The translations under genes and the position numbers were made by a program. Below are positions 43,301 to 55,636 of a stretch of DNA of 64,000 bases, in pieces (position 1 is the stretch's first letter; each line of letters starts with the position of its first letter). The DNA comes from Chionis minor. Taxonomy: Eukaryota; Chordata; Aves; Charadriiformes; Chionididae. The DNA lies in contig VZSF01006709.1 of assembly GCA_013398295.1 (NCBI GenBank), positions 220,401 to 284,400 of the forward strand, read 5' to 3'. The notes under the pieces were generated by a model. The model did no database searches. It was not told where the DNA came from and saw only the letters and a program-made list of their open reading frames with translations.

Positions 43301-46300
43301 GGCTGGGGTCAGCAGGAATGGTTCTGGGCTCCGAACCCCCCCTGCCCCAGCCCTGCCTTGCTGGACGGGAACCACCTGTGTGCAGCACTGACCTTCCCAG
43401 AAATCCCGATTACGAGAGCGCAAAAGCAAATGAGGGTGCTCGGTGCTGGTTAACACGGGTACCCTGCCCCGCCAGAGTGAGTGGGCTGCTTCCCAATCCA
43501 CCGTGGTCCCGGGGCAGTGCAGCCCTGCACGTCATCCCCATGCCCACGGCTGGTCTGGTTCTCCCTACATCTCTTGGATATCTGTCTGGAGAACTGTCAC
43601 CCGTTACGCCGTTGGTGAACGCTGCCACGCAATGGTCGGTTGCTCTTGCGTTTCTTGTGGGGAACCAACTCCACTAACGGATTTCCAGTTGCTTCCAGTA
43701 TTGAATTGCTGTTAGCTGGCTGGTAGCTACTTTACTGAGATCACCGATACTGGAAGCAACTCCTTTCAGAACCCTTTCCGTAGTGGCCACCAAATCCTTT
43801 CAGGAGTGGATGCCTCCCACAGCGTGTGCATGCAGCTCCTCCAGTTGGCCAGGGCAGGATATACATTACGACGTGCCTAGAGGTCCTTCCTGAGGAGCTG
43901 AATTTAGCACTTGACACTATGTTCATACCTCTTTTGTATTTCTCTCTTATATGTTACCGCTTTTCTCGCTTCTTTCTCCTTAGCTTTCCTCCAGTCTTGT
44001 CTGTCTGTCTTCAGCGTCTCCTTTTTCTCTAGACTAGTCGCACATGGGAGGTCCCACTTACCTCAGCAAACACAGATTATTTTTTTTTGGTCTGCAAGCT
44101 TCTCTTGGAGAACGAGCTTGCATAAACATTTTTCAAATGGAGGCAGAATGAGTAGACCGGGGATGCAGAATTTTAACTTTCTCCCATGAGGTTGAAATGA
44201 ATTTCACCGTTAACTCAGCTTTTGCGTTGCTTCGAGCAGGCTCACAATACTAGAACTGAGCATAACTTCTGGTCTGTTCCAAAACTTTGCTCGCTCTCAG
44301 ATGGCTGTCCCAAAAATTCGCTTTGTAAATCAGCGGACAGGCTGTGTTTGAACAATAGCTGCAAAAATTTAAATTTGATACTGAAAAGTTAGAGTTTTGT
44401 GTGCGTTTTTCAGACAGACGTCGTTGTCATCAGTGTTCCCAGAGATCTCCAGCTTGACAAAGGGCCGCTCGCTAAAGCTTTGCTCACGAAGGCAGGGCCA
44501 ATGCTTCAGACGGAGTTGAAAGAAGAAGGCCTAAGAAAAACACCTGAGGAAGGATCTGTGTTGAAAACAAAAAGTTACAATTTAGGTTGCAGTGTCGTGC
44601 TCCATGCTGTCGTACCTGCATGGTCCCAGAGACACGCATCTTCAAAGGTATAAGCATTTTTATTTGCTGAATTTGACCGGGCTTTATATTGGCTTTAATG
44701 CAACTTCTCCTTTGAAATGAGGGACAGTTTCATAGCAGTTGAGAGAGTTTGGGCTGTTCCTTTTTGTCTGTGTGGCTGATCCCTTGTTGGCTAATATATT
44801 CCTTGTGATGTGTGCAATTATTGTATTTTAATACTGAGATAGCTAAAAGGGAAAGTGCTACATTGCACATACCGCAAAAACTGACTTTTAGTAATTGAAA
44901 AAAAAATTGTGCTTTACAGGCCTTGGGTGACATCATCACAAAATGCCTGCAAATTGCTGAAGAACTATGTTTAAAGTCAATTACTTTCCCAGCGATCGGG
45001 ACAGGGAACCTAGGATTCCCAAGGTCTGTTGTTGCTAAATTACTGTTTGACAAGGTGCTTGAATTCAGTAGTAAAAACAAGGTAAATTCTCTTGAGGAGG
45101 TTCACTTTCTGTTGCACCAAAAAGACGCAGCTAATATTCAGGTGAGTGACTGTATTTTTCTGTCTCTATTGTGTGCTGTTCTGTTTGGATGTATCTCATG
45201 ATACTTGGCTATCTGATGATCTCCAAAGAATCCACAGGGTGTTTGTTCTTATACTAAAGAAGTTTGCTGATAGTCTCTCTTGTCTGTACTAAAAGTTTTC
45301 TTTTTGGTTCTACACCTCACGGTCGCCCGCCTGTCCTGTACGGCTCCGTTCCCTTCCTGTCCTTTCCTGTTCCCTGGCAATAATACAGATGAAAGTGCAA
45401 TTACTCTTATCTCATGATGTCACCTAATTCTTCAGTATGTAGGACTCTCTTACAGGTAAATTGGCTGCAAGTCCTGCATAGAGGTCTTCGCTTTGGAGGG
45501 GGGAAAAGGAGTGCTTTCAATGGAATGCTAATGTCTCTTTAGGAAGAATAATTATGCTAGGATTGCTGCTGCTAAAATTCTCCATTAGAATTAGAAAATG
45601 TATCAGTATTCCGCATTCTCCTTTCTTCAGTATCACGTTAGCACAGATTTCCTGTATCCACGCTCAAGTTGCTCATTTCACACGAGTCCCTCAAAAGAGA
45701 GCAGCCACACTGGGAATTAACGTCCAAATAAGTGGTCCTGCATCTGTTGACTTCTGCTGTTTTGAGAGTAGCTAATGCGTTTTGAAGGGCCAAACTCGAA
45801 GGCCACGGCCCCAAAGCCTGATCTGTTGTGCATAGAGAAGGGTGGCATTAGCTGCAAGACTTGAGTTAGAGTGTAAACTAGCCTCTTCATGTAGGGCGCC
45901 ATCTGTAGGAGCCCCTCTGGAATGGTGATGAGGTCTTTAACGAGGTTATTTATCAATTCTGTCTGTTGCTCACCTTGCTCTCTGAGAACAGCGAGAAGAC
46001 TTGCCATCAGAATTATGGCAGATGGTGTGAAGTAATTTGCATTAACCTCTTTCTAAATGTTTTTTAACTTTGCTTTTCAAACCTTTATTTCTACTATGTA
46101 ATGTAAAGGCTTCTGCAGGGGTTGATGGTAATTTTCCTTCTCTAGGAATTTTCGTGTGAACTTGAAAACAGATATGGAAATACTGTAGAAGCTAAAGTGC
46201 AGAAGACTTCTCCAAATAAGGCTGGCCAAGACACAGGTAACCTCGTTTCACAGAAGTTGTGTGCCTAGTGGATTCCCGCGCCCCCCATTATTTTAAATAT

Positions 46301-49300
46301 TTCAGGGAAAGCATTCATTATGGATGTTAAGATATTTGTTTGGTGAACGTGTCATTCCCAATGTCCAAGTAAAGGTTGAAGTGGCTGCTGTAAAGGCAGC
46401 ACTTAGTATTTTGAGGCTGAGTGTCTGTGATGTCTGAAACAGTGTTGGAGATGCTAAGAAAAAAAAACCAAACCCGTACCTGTGGTTCGTGATCTGGATA
46501 GTGCCCCTACAAATCAGGACAGCAGAAGCTATCATGTGCCGAGGGCATAAGTAGGGCTTTTTCTTCTATTGCTGCACAACTTGATTAGATTCTGAACAGG
46601 TCGGTGTCTTCCTGTGTCCTGGGAAGGCAGGTGACTTCCTGGGTTTATGTCTTGAAGTTGCCTCTTTGGAGTACTCTTAAATCTTTTACGCGTTCCGACG
46701 AATAGCAAAACCAAGCTGAAATATCCTTGGTGTTATCCAGCCTAATGGAACTGCGGAGTGTAGGAAAAAAGTTACACGTTGAAAACTTCAATCAAGTTTT
46801 TACGAATAACGTGTAGGTGAATAGTTCCTGTCACACAGTAGAGAACCTACCTGAAAACTCTGTTGGACAGAGGAGCAAGGGAGTGAGACTTGGAAAGTTT
46901 GCTGCTCTCTTACCTTGGAGTTTCACAAAGGTTTATTTAATAAAAATGTCACCAAGTAGTGTCTGTATACCAGGTGTGCAGGAAAACAAGTTTTTTATGG
47001 TGTCTCAGCAGGAATAGCAATGGTGGGAATAGGCGAAGGCTGATCAGAGACTCCTGTGAGAAGGAGAGATTTTCAGTTAACGTGGCAGGCAGTTCCTCTT
47101 CCCAGGCTGGGTCCAGAGGCAACCTGTGGTCTCTGTAGGCGTTGTACCTGTGAATAAGTCCCTTATCTCTTACCTCGTTGCTCCCTTCTGCTCAGGGTCT
47201 GTATTTCTTCCCTGCAGCTTTCAGTGGTGCCTCTTCAGACCCAGCACAGGATGTACATGAAATGACGATTGGCTCCGTTGTGTTCCGGGTGGCGGAAGGA
47301 GATATTACCAAGGAAGAGGGAGATGTCATTGTAAACGTAACAAACCAAACCTTCAGCCTCAAAACAGGTATTTTAGTTGGTATTAGTGTGTGAAAACAGT
47401 ACGTATGGTTGGAAGGGCTGGATAAGGAGAGTAGGAAGTGTTCTTCTCAATATTTCAAACCCTTCTGTTTCACAGGGTGCTTTCTGTTTTGCTTCTTAGG
47501 GTACAAAGGTTCAGTTAGGAAGTGTTAGAAACTTTCTTGTTAATCTATGATACAGGGTGGCATGTTTAAGCCTTTTGCGGAAAGGGAAACTGATGATTTT
47601 TTTTGTAGAATCTTTTTATAGAACATCACAGGGACTAAAGAAGACGACAAACCTCAGTGAGCTTTTGACCTCAGTGAAACTTCTTAGGTACTTTAGACAT
47701 CACTTCGAGTTGAAAAGCATAAGCCTGAAATTTAGGCAACAGTGCTTTTCAACTGCAACTTTTACTGTTATCAGGATTGAGATATTTTAGATATGTGGTA
47801 TGCAGTTCTGCCTCAGATGGGACTTTAATGGCGTTAACAGTGGTAACAGTGGATTTGTGTGTCTCTTCTCATTTAAGGTGTCTCTGGAGCAATTCTGAAC
47901 AGTGCTGGAAAAGCAGTTGAAGATGAATGTGCTCAACTAGGTATGGTACAACATTCCTGTCCTCCTTCCTGAAGGTGTTCATGCGTGGCAGGGAATCTGT
48001 TGGAATACTTTCTCAGTGCCTACTGTACATCTGTCCACATTATGCACTGCGATACACCAGCTAGTTTTTATTCAGTTAACGTGATCTTTGTAAAACATTT
48101 AATGAGGGAAGGAAAAGAAAAATCTTGAAGAAGAGAGAGCTTCTAAGCATACATAAAGAACTAAACCTATTCATTATTGCATCCTCTTATTCCAGTAAAG
48201 CCTTCCATGATAAAAACCAACCAAGTCTACATCAAACAGAGCCATGAGGAAGGGATGATGTTGGCAGGAATGTTAATAGAGAAGCCATACCTCACTGAGA
48301 GTAGCTCCTTTTGCCGTTCCTGAGAGAGAAAATGCATGTTTGCTGCTGGCTGAACTAGCAACCCGGTACCACATCCTGTGTGTGACCAAGAGGGGAAAAC
48401 CAGTGAAGTTGGGCTCCTGCCTCTGAGGAGGCATTTATCTGTAGACCCAATTCAGCTAGTGAACAGCAAATACAAGGAATGGGGAGTAGGGATGGACAAG
48501 TATGTGGTTTAAAACTCCACCAATTAAGGGAAGTGGGAAAGAGGCCAGCGTGGAGGTCAGCTTGGAGGACCAACCAAAGGAAGAGAATTATGTGGAGGAG
48601 ATAAGAGGTAAATCTCTCTCTCTTGTGCAGGCCAAGAGGGTAATTCAGGCTAGGTTCCTGAGGGTTGATGGCATGCTGGTGTGTGTCTGAAGACAGTGTA
48701 GTACGAGTCTGCATGAAGTTCTTCAAGTCTGCAGAGCAAACTTGACAAATAAAAGCCCACAAAGTTTATTTGCCAAATGGCGCAAATATTTTACAAGCAT
48801 AAAATGAATCCTTGTGCCTTGGAAATGAAAATAGAGAGACGGGGTTGCGCAGACAGGATTGGACAGGATCCAGCTCCTGCAGGAACGAGACTTGAAGCTT
48901 ATCCTGGGGTATCTTTGTCACCGTTTATCTCCTAATGAGGATTAGTACACATCTGTATTGTGGATAATTGTTCACTCATTATGTTCTCCTACTTAATGTT
49001 TCAGCCTCACAACAGAAAACGAGCTATATCACCACCCATGCAGGAAGGCTGCCGTGCAAAAAAATAATTCATTTTATTGCCCAAGATGATATCAAGTTCC
49101 TGGTCTCCAACGTGCTTCAGGAGTGTGAATTACAGCAGTACGCCTCGGTTACCTTCCCAGCAATTGGAACAGGTCTGTGTCTCCCTTTTCAAATGGGTTC
49201 GGTGCGTGTGATTTTGCTGATCTCAGGGTTCAAGCAATGAGTTTGACTTATCTTGAGGGTTTATTCTTTGGTGAAAATATATTCAGAAGCTGCAGACTTT

Positions 49301-52300
49301 AAAACTGTTACCAGAAGCCTATGAAGACCTAGAAAGCTTCACTCCTTGCAGTCTACTAGTATGTAAAGAGTATCAGTGCTCTACAGCTGACACTTCCATA
49401 CTAACAGGGATTCAAAGGTATGTCTGCACTTCCTGGAGAACCGTAAATCTGTCACAGCAGCCTGATATGTGTGGGCAGCTTATTGGAGAATATCCAAGGA
49501 GCTACTTCTCCATCGCCAAAATCAGTAGATGATGCAACGCGGACTAGCAGTCAGGTTGATACGGATGGAAACGTGAGCCTATCCAACAGGCCAGATTGTC
49601 CCTTTTTCTTCTCATGTTATTTTTGGTTTGACCAGTAGAAATCCCTAGAGTCAGAGAATCCAGAACTGGGCATGCAGGGATGTCTTGGTGTGAATAAAAG
49701 CTAGACTTGCTTTTTCAGCAAGGAGTTGGCTGTTGGGCCATTGAGCGTCAGGCGTATGGCCTGTTAGATAACCGAGTCATATCGTATACATCATAACCTG
49801 ATCAGTCACTGCGTCAACAAAAGTAAACTTCCATTTTTCCCTTGCTGGAAAGGTGGTCTCAAACCTCCTTTTCCTGATCAATGGAAACCTTCCCTAACGG
49901 CCAGCCTGAAGTTATTTCTGCCTTGTTTGTGATCCAAGTGGTTTGGGGGTATGTTCATAACTGTCCTTTTAAAGATGTTCTAACCATTTGCAACCGTTAC
50001 TAACGCTTTTTTAAAGGCAGAATGTTTATAACTTGTTTCAGGTGCGGCAGGCCGTGACCCAGCCGTAGTAGCTGACCACATGATAGATGCAGTAACTGAC
50101 TTTGCAAGGAGTAACTCTGCTCCATCTGTGAAAACTATTAAAGTTGTCATCTTTCAGCCACATCTGATGAGTGTGTTCCAGAAAAGCATGCAGAAAAGAA
50201 AAAGGCCTTCTAAAACAGCAGCCAGAGCATTCCTTTCCAAGTTAACATGTAAGTAGATGTCACTTAAATACAGGTTAGAGATCAATCTGTTTAGCACCAG
50301 TTGGTAATGGTTAATATTAATTACAACACTTGTGTATTTCAATGTAGCACTCTGGAACGCTGAGAAATGTTCCCCAAAGGAAAAAACCAAAGCCGTTTTG
50401 GAAAAGAAAATCGACCTGACCGTTGTGCAGATTTGTGGTGAAAACAAAAAGAAAGTGGAAGAAGCTGAAAATTGGTTGAAAAGTGCAATTCTGAAGGAGC
50501 AGTTTCAAACAGAAATCACAGATGAGTCTATCTGTCATTTCGGTGAAGCGGAGAATGAGGAACTGTGTGAGCTACAAAGGAAACTGAAAATTGCTCTTCA
50601 TCTGGATAGTACCTCTGTTCGAATTTCAGGTGTTGAGAAAGATGTCTGGATTGCTTATTCAAATGTTCAGGAAATGATCCACAGGGTAAAAGCTGCTAAA
50701 CAGGAAGCAATCAGGGCAGAACTTTTACAAAACCTAATTGAGTGGAAATATCATGGAAAGGATTCCTATGTGCCCTTCGATAGTCTCACAAATATGAAGC
50801 TGGAAAATGCTTTCAAGGGAGAGCAGAAAACTATTTCAGTCATCATCAATGAGCAAAAATACACAGTGAATGTAGAAACTAGATATGCTGTGGATGACCA
50901 AGGAAACCGTAGACCCATTATACGTATTGATAAATCAGAAGGTAAGTAAAAGCATCTTGTCAGACTGACGTTCCCACGTTAAAACCAGGTTGGACCCCTC
51001 CTAGAAGAGTAAAAAATGGTCAAACGTGCAAAATATTGTTAGGAGCTTTGTGCAGGTCCATTTCTGGAAAATGTAGAAAGGAACTGAGTTAGGAAGTGAA
51101 AATAATAGAATCCTGCAGTTATTTCAAATATTTGGAAGAGTAGGTAGTGTCTTCTGAGGTTCTTAACAGGCTTACTAGCAATAATTAGATGTTTGTAGCA
51201 GGTGTCATTCTAGATCTTAACTAATTTCAGTTCTTGAGATGTACCCTCTTGCATTTACTTCTGGTCCTTTACAATATAAGGAGCTACCTTTTTCTTACAC
51301 ATCCATACCGGACTTTTCCCAGTGTATTATTTTTCCTCGTCCTGCTGTGGCTCAGTTTTACAGGGGCACATTTTATATCTTAATGGGAGCGACTTTTTTT
51401 GTCTACTTAACACGTGAAAGTGGATGGGTTTAAGTAACGGTGCAGCTCCCAGTGCCTTAGTGATGTCTCCTGCACACACTTTTCAGATTGTTTTTTTTTT
51501 TGTTCTCTCGCCAAAAAATGTCACTTCTAATTGAGGGAACCTGTAACGCTGGATATGCATCCAGCATCAGTCAGTGTTACTGTTTGACAATACAGCGAGA
51601 TATCAGGCCTCATGTGAAGTCAGAGAAGGGAAGAAAGGGAAGACTTCTGCTTTTCAGATGGAGGGTATATTCTCGAACTTCTTAATTTAAAACCTTCCAT
51701 GTTCAGATGCCTTGCTCCTAGTCTCCCAGTTGATGAGAATTAACTACACGGTAAATCTGCGTTTTCTTCTATGTCCTTAAAAACTTGATTTGCAGGGAAG
51801 TCTACTGGTAAAAGATGCTGCAAAGGATTCTTCTTCAGCTGTGAAGAATGGGTTTGTCTAGGAACTACCAGTTCAGGCACATCAGTTGCCAGTGCAGCGG
51901 CAAACTAGAAACTACAGTGTCCTAATCCTCTGGCAAAAGACCCATGGAATACTCATGGCTGACAAAGACTCTTCTAGTCTAGGCACTAGTGATAAGCTAG
52001 GTGTATGGGCTTTTAGAAGGGTTTGTGGCAGGGCATATTTCATTTTAAGCGGAGGATTTGGGTAAATATGATTGATTATGTTTCTTCTGCAGATCAGGAG
52101 TCAACAGTTCTCCCTGCAACGTGGGACGATATGCAAAACCAGCGACTCAAAATAGTGGAACTAAAGCCAGAAACAAGAGAATACAAAGATGTGCAGGAAA
52201 GGTTTCTGAAGACCTGTCAGTCATTTAAAATTGAAAAGGTAAAAGCATGTCATTGTTTCTGAGCACAAATACTTTGATATTAAGTGATGAAGAATACTAA

Positions 52301-53474
52301 TAACAATGGGGAAAAAAATCCACTGGGATTTCTGAAGTTGGACAAGTCTTTATGGTTGTCCATAACTTTAATCATCATCAGTTTAATGTAGCAGTTGAGG
52401 TGTTTGGAACGACGCTTAAGCAGTCACTTCTTCAGCATCCAGGGAGAGCGTTCGTTATTTAAGTCACTTTTGCTATAGTAGAGCACAGTATTTGCTCACT
52501 TAAGCCATGTGTGCCTTGCAGGTAGGCATGTCATCTGTGCCCCAGAAACCTGCAAAACTGTCCTGTATTGTTTCCCATGGAGTGTTTCTGTCATGTTTTG
52601 GGCTGGGTTCTGCTGCCCATCACGCTAAAGTTTGCAGTGATTTGATGAAGTTATTTCTTAATCTGGTGTACAGGCATTGGAGCTAGGAGGAGAAATCTGG
52701 GGAGCAGATCGAATAGTTGATACACTATTGTTTTCATAACGGCAAGGTAAAGAAAATTAGTGTGTCTTCCTTTCAAACTCTGCAGATTGAAAGGATACAG
52801 AACCCATTTTTTTGGAAGGCCTACCAAATAAAGAAGCTTGAAATGGATAACAAAAATGGCAACACAAATAATGAGAGGCTTCTCTTTCATGGGACAAGTA
52901 AGGAGTCATTAAACTTAATTAACGACCGTGGATTTAACCGGAGCTATGCTGGAATGCACGGTAATGTGAATTTCAAAACAACTCTTGTTTTCCTGAATAC
53001 GGGTAGGACTGATTTGCCATGCCATTTGTATAGTCCTGCCTTGTATGCAAAATTACTTGTTTTGTTAAATCTCCATATTGCAAATAACAAGCAAAGTTGT
53101 AAAGAGATTCACAGGCTCTGAAGATGGCAGATAAGTGACTGCTGCTCCTGAAACGCTAACAAACACTTGTTTTTCTGACTACAGGTGCAGCCTTTGGAAA
53201 TGGAACATACTTTGCTGTTAACGCCAACTATTCTGCCAGTGATGTCTACTCTAAACCAGATGTGAATGGAAAGAAGTACATGTATTTGGCTCGAGTCCTT
53301 GTTGGAGAATATTGTCAGGGGACAAGAGGATCAATTACTCCAGCAGCAAAAAATGCTAATAACTCTATAGATCTGTTTGACAGTGCAACTGATAACGTGA
53401 GCCAGCCATCCATGTTCATCATATTTAATGACATTCAAGCTTACCCGGAATACCTTATCACTTTCACTAGATAG
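33943..53474 (+). CDS. PARP14: PARP14 (BAL2), mono-ADP-ribosyltransferase with three macrodomains, complete
   Basis: PARP14 mono-ADP-ribosylates proteins in interferon and IL-4/STAT6 pathways and antiviral defence (family knowledge). Exons: 33943-34114, 34250-34341, 35481-35541, 36280-36477, 37512-37799, 39663-39899, 40796-43050, 44414-44647, 44920-45141, 46146-46236, 47218-47367, 47878-47940, 49005-49172, 50042-50248, 50348-50941, 52093-52238, 52786-52960, 53185-53474. They sum to 5643 nt, about 1880 aa (human 1801), with closed phases. Order: RRM-like units (about 1-350), KH-like array (350-865), macrodomains 1 (865-1047), 2 (1080-1253) and 3 (1298-1479), WWE-like region (to about 1675), ART domain (1678-1880). 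The acceptor of exon 3 is uncertain: AG at 35480 keeps the frame, whereas AG at 35466 would not. The ISRE predicts interferon induction. Confidence 0.95.
34668..35022 (-). mobile_element. CR1 LINE 3' fragment in a PARP14 intron, minus orientation
   Basis: It starts CAGAATCACAGAATCAAGTT and GGTTGGAAGGGACCTCTGG and runs to a CATTTATGAGATTCCC end. It is very similar to the copy at 25.87-26.33 kb. Confidence 0.92.
36280..36477 (+). CDS. PARP14: PARP14 extra RRM-like exon
   Basis: The exon reads [20 protein letters not shown] and [12 protein letters not shown]. This copies the pattern of the exon at 39663-39899 ([20 protein letters not shown] ... [10 protein letters not shown]). Both ends are consistent with neighbours in phase. 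I could not find a counterpart in the downstream paralogue. Confidence 0.8.
37091..37162. repeat. Degenerate TAGTTAAATA tandem repeat
   Basis: Several imperfect copies of the 10-bp AT-rich unit lie in a PARP14 intron. No function is apparent. Confidence 0.7.
37512..39899 (+). CDS. PARP14: PARP14 RRM-like exons (two)
   Basis: Exon 37512-37799 contains [20 protein letters not shown], close to human [18 protein letters not shown]. Exon 39663-39899 contains [20 protein letters not shown], close to human LEVTNTIRVENLPPGADD. Both have phase 1 at each end. The paralogue repeats this exon pair with the same phases. Confidence 0.92.
40796..43050 (+). CDS. PARP14: PARP14 giant exon: KH-like array and macrodomain 1
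   Basis: This uninterrupted exon of about 751 codons starts [20 protein letters not shown] and carries several KH-like repeats. It then encodes macrodomain 1: [35 protein letters not shown] and [13 protein letters not shown]. The ligand-site residues of an active macrodomain are retained. It ends phase 0 at a GTAAGC donor. Confidence 0.96.
43687..43761. repeat. Perfect 15-bp inverted repeat (intronic hairpin)
   Basis: AGTTGCTTCCAGTAT at 43687-43701 is followed 45 bp later by its exact reverse complement at 43747-43761. It lies in the PARP14 intron within macrodomain 2. Confidence 0.75.
44414..45141 (+). CDS. PARP14: PARP14 macrodomain 2 exons
   Basis: Exons 44414-44647 and 44920-45141, both phase 0. 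They read [20 protein letters not shown] and [20 protein letters not shown], aligning with human TDVVVNSVPLDL and [12 protein letters not shown]. The usually conserved Asn of the first motif is Ile here. Confidence 0.93.
46146..50248 (+). CDS. PARP14: PARP14 linker and macrodomain 3 exons
   Basis: Exons 46146-46236 (linker), 47218-47367, 47878-47940, 49005-49172 and 50042-50248. Key motifs are [52 protein letters not shown] and [20 protein letters not shown]. The last exon adds a basic KRKRPSK run. All junctions are phase 1, matching the human order. This domain binds ADP-ribose in mammals. Confidence 0.93.
50348..52238 (+). CDS. PARP14: PARP14 WWE-like region exons
   Basis: Exon 50348-50941 contains [20 protein letters not shown] and [17 protein letters not shown], matching human FIEWQYNDNN and HYTVNLNTYTATD. 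Exon 52093-52238 ([19 protein letters not shown]) leads into the catalytic domain. Confidence 0.92.
52786..53474 (+). CDS. PARP14: PARP14 ART catalytic domain exons
   Basis: Exon 52786-52960 has [17 protein letters not shown] and [15 protein letters not shown], with the NAD-binding His near residue 1761. Exon 53185-53474 has [18 protein letters not shown] (Tyr near 1800) and ends [13 protein letters not shown] before TAG. The position of the catalytic Glu holds Met (QPSMFIIF), where human PARP14 has Leu. A hydrophobic residue fits mono- rather than poly-ADP-ribosylation. Confidence 0.96.
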
Positions 53475-53555
53475 GTGATTTGATTGCAGCCGAGATCGCA
53501 TGTTTCAGTCTTTGTGTAGGACAGAAACATTTATAACAAAATACACAATGAAAAC

Positions 53556-53561
53556 AATAAA
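53556..53561 (+). terminator. PARP14 proximal poly(A) signal AATAAA
   Basis: First canonical hexamer after the PARP14 stop, 82 nt downstream. Further AATAAA copies occur at 53913-53918 and near 54147, so alternative 3' ends are possible. Confidence 0.6.
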
Positions 53562-54984
53562 TAGGTTTATCAAATGAAATTCTTAAAGCTTGCTTGTGTT
53601 TAAGCAAGCTCTGGCAATTTTTGATAGTGCTGAAATAGACTGCTTGTTTACACTCAGAGTAACTGAGCATATTTAACACTTGAGCTCAATATTCTACTGA
53701 AAACCACTGTTAGATTACAGATCAAGCCTTTATACTGCATTAGCCTTTCCGTGCAGCCTTACGGCCATCCTACTTGCACTAGGAATCGAGGACTGGTGGG
53801 GAAATGGAAGGGATCTTCTTTCTACCAGGGACAGCTTGCTGTTGCATTTCTGATGGCTTCTTATACTCTTTAAGTGATAGTCTGCATCATGAATTATGAT
53901 ACAGTGGTTTTCAATAAACAAACTCATTGTAGTTAGCGGCTTGTGTTTTCAACCAATGAACTTGATATCTCAAATACGGATTTACTTGGTTTTAATAGAA
54001 TAACCCTCCCTTGCAAGTTAAGAAGTTCTACAGAAGGTTTTAGAAGCTGCGTGTTTTACTTATATATTACCTAAGAGAGACAGAAAAGGTGTTTCTGTTG
54101 TTGTGTACCAGCTGCAGCAACCTTCCTGTGATCTGAAGGCGAAATGAATAAAGAAAAGCACAGAAGGGTTTGGGGGGTTGCTGAGGCTTAAATAAATGGG
54201 TTATCTCAAAGAAGCAATCATTAACAAGCCAGAGTTCAGTGTTCCATGTTGGAGGGTGGAAGCAAAGCAACATCATCATCTTTATAGCATGTTGATGGAA
54301 TTAAAAAAAAAAAAAATACGCCTTGGCCTTAGATATCATAAGATCTACTGGAAAAGTGGAGTGATGCAGCTACCTCCAAATTCTAAAAACCCTTGACTCC
54401 TCCAAATGTATCAGGTTTGACTTCTTATTTTGTTGGATGATTAAGAGAAACTCTTTACGTAGTTAGGCTGCTCTGCCTGTAAAGCTTTACTGTGGGTTGG
54501 CATGTCCATATGAGCAATGATCATTGCAGGGTAAACATTGCCGAGGGCTGCGTTTTCTAGGGAAGGTGATGTGAAATAATGTGAACCTGTGAGTATCTCA
54601 GCAGAGCTGTCAGCATCGGGCCCTTCGTCCACACCCTGCCCCTGCAGCAGGGCTGGAACCACGCGTTTTGAATTTCTAGTGCTTGAAATCAAGATACAGG
54701 CATGGGGGCCAAAAGTCTTTTAAGTTTTGCTGTAAAAATGAGTAAATTTAATTGATCCCTGTAACAGATTAGGTGACTGGTTCACTGACAGGACAGGAGG
54801 CAGAGGTGATGGCTCAGGGTGCTTCACTGCAGCTGGTGCGTCACTGGTGCCACCCTGACCTTTCTCTCCAGGGGACAGTAATGCATCTGTTCTCATCTTC
54901 TCCATCACCACGAGAAGCCGTGGAGAACATCACGGTGTTTTTTCACCAGTGCTTGCATTGTAGGTGCCGAGGGCAGCAGGCACG

Positions 54985-55636
54985 GCTGTCCTGGTTTGAG
55001 ACAACGAAACCACTTTTCTGTAACTTTATTTTTCAGTTAAGTCTCTTCTAACTGACTGCATTCTCTGAAATTAACGGCGTATTTTTTCAGGCATTGCTTG
55101 TGGCAGTGATAAGGTCTGATGTTTATAGTTACTATTGCGGGCTGGTATGTGGAGAAGGTGCTGCTTAGACTTGCTGCTGAAACGGCCAAGGTTGGCTCCC
55201 GCGGTTGTGTGCCAAGTCGGAGGGCTGGAAGCTGGAGCCAGGGAGAGGGGGGGGTCACACCGGTGGGGAGGAGCGGACGGGACCGGTGACCCAAACCTGA
55301 CCAACGGGGTGTTCCATCCCCTCTGCTTCATGCTCCGTATAAAGCTGAGGGATGAAAGGGGCTGAGTCTCTGTCTCCAGCGGCTGGCAGCCAGGAGGTCT
55401 CTGTCCCTTCTCTTGCCTTTGATCCTCATCCCTGTGTTCCGGAATCCAGTTCCCATCCATCGCTGCGCCCCGTTCCGGTGCCGGCCAGGGACACGATCGT
55501 CATCCTGGGAGCTCCATATTGGTTTTGTATATATTTGTATTATATTTAATTATTTTCTTATTCATATTTTCCCTTTACTGTTAGTATCTCACTATCGCTA
55601 GTTTTGGTTGGGGTTTTTTGATTGGTTTCCCCCCCC
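54985..55636 (+). mobile_element. Possible ERVL-type LTR fragment, cut by an assembly gap
   Basis: The segment opens CTGTCCTGGTTT and later has GGGGTGTTCCATCCC followed by a TATAAAGCTGAGG box. These are features shared by common avian ERVL LTRs. AT-rich sequence follows, then an N run. No viral gene is present. The identification is from memory of LTR consensus features and is tentative. Confidence 0.45.

Noticed and set aside
43267..43677. 136-codon open frame in a PARP14 intron
   Set aside because: Composition and lack of motifs suggest chance; the flanking exons splice over it in phase.
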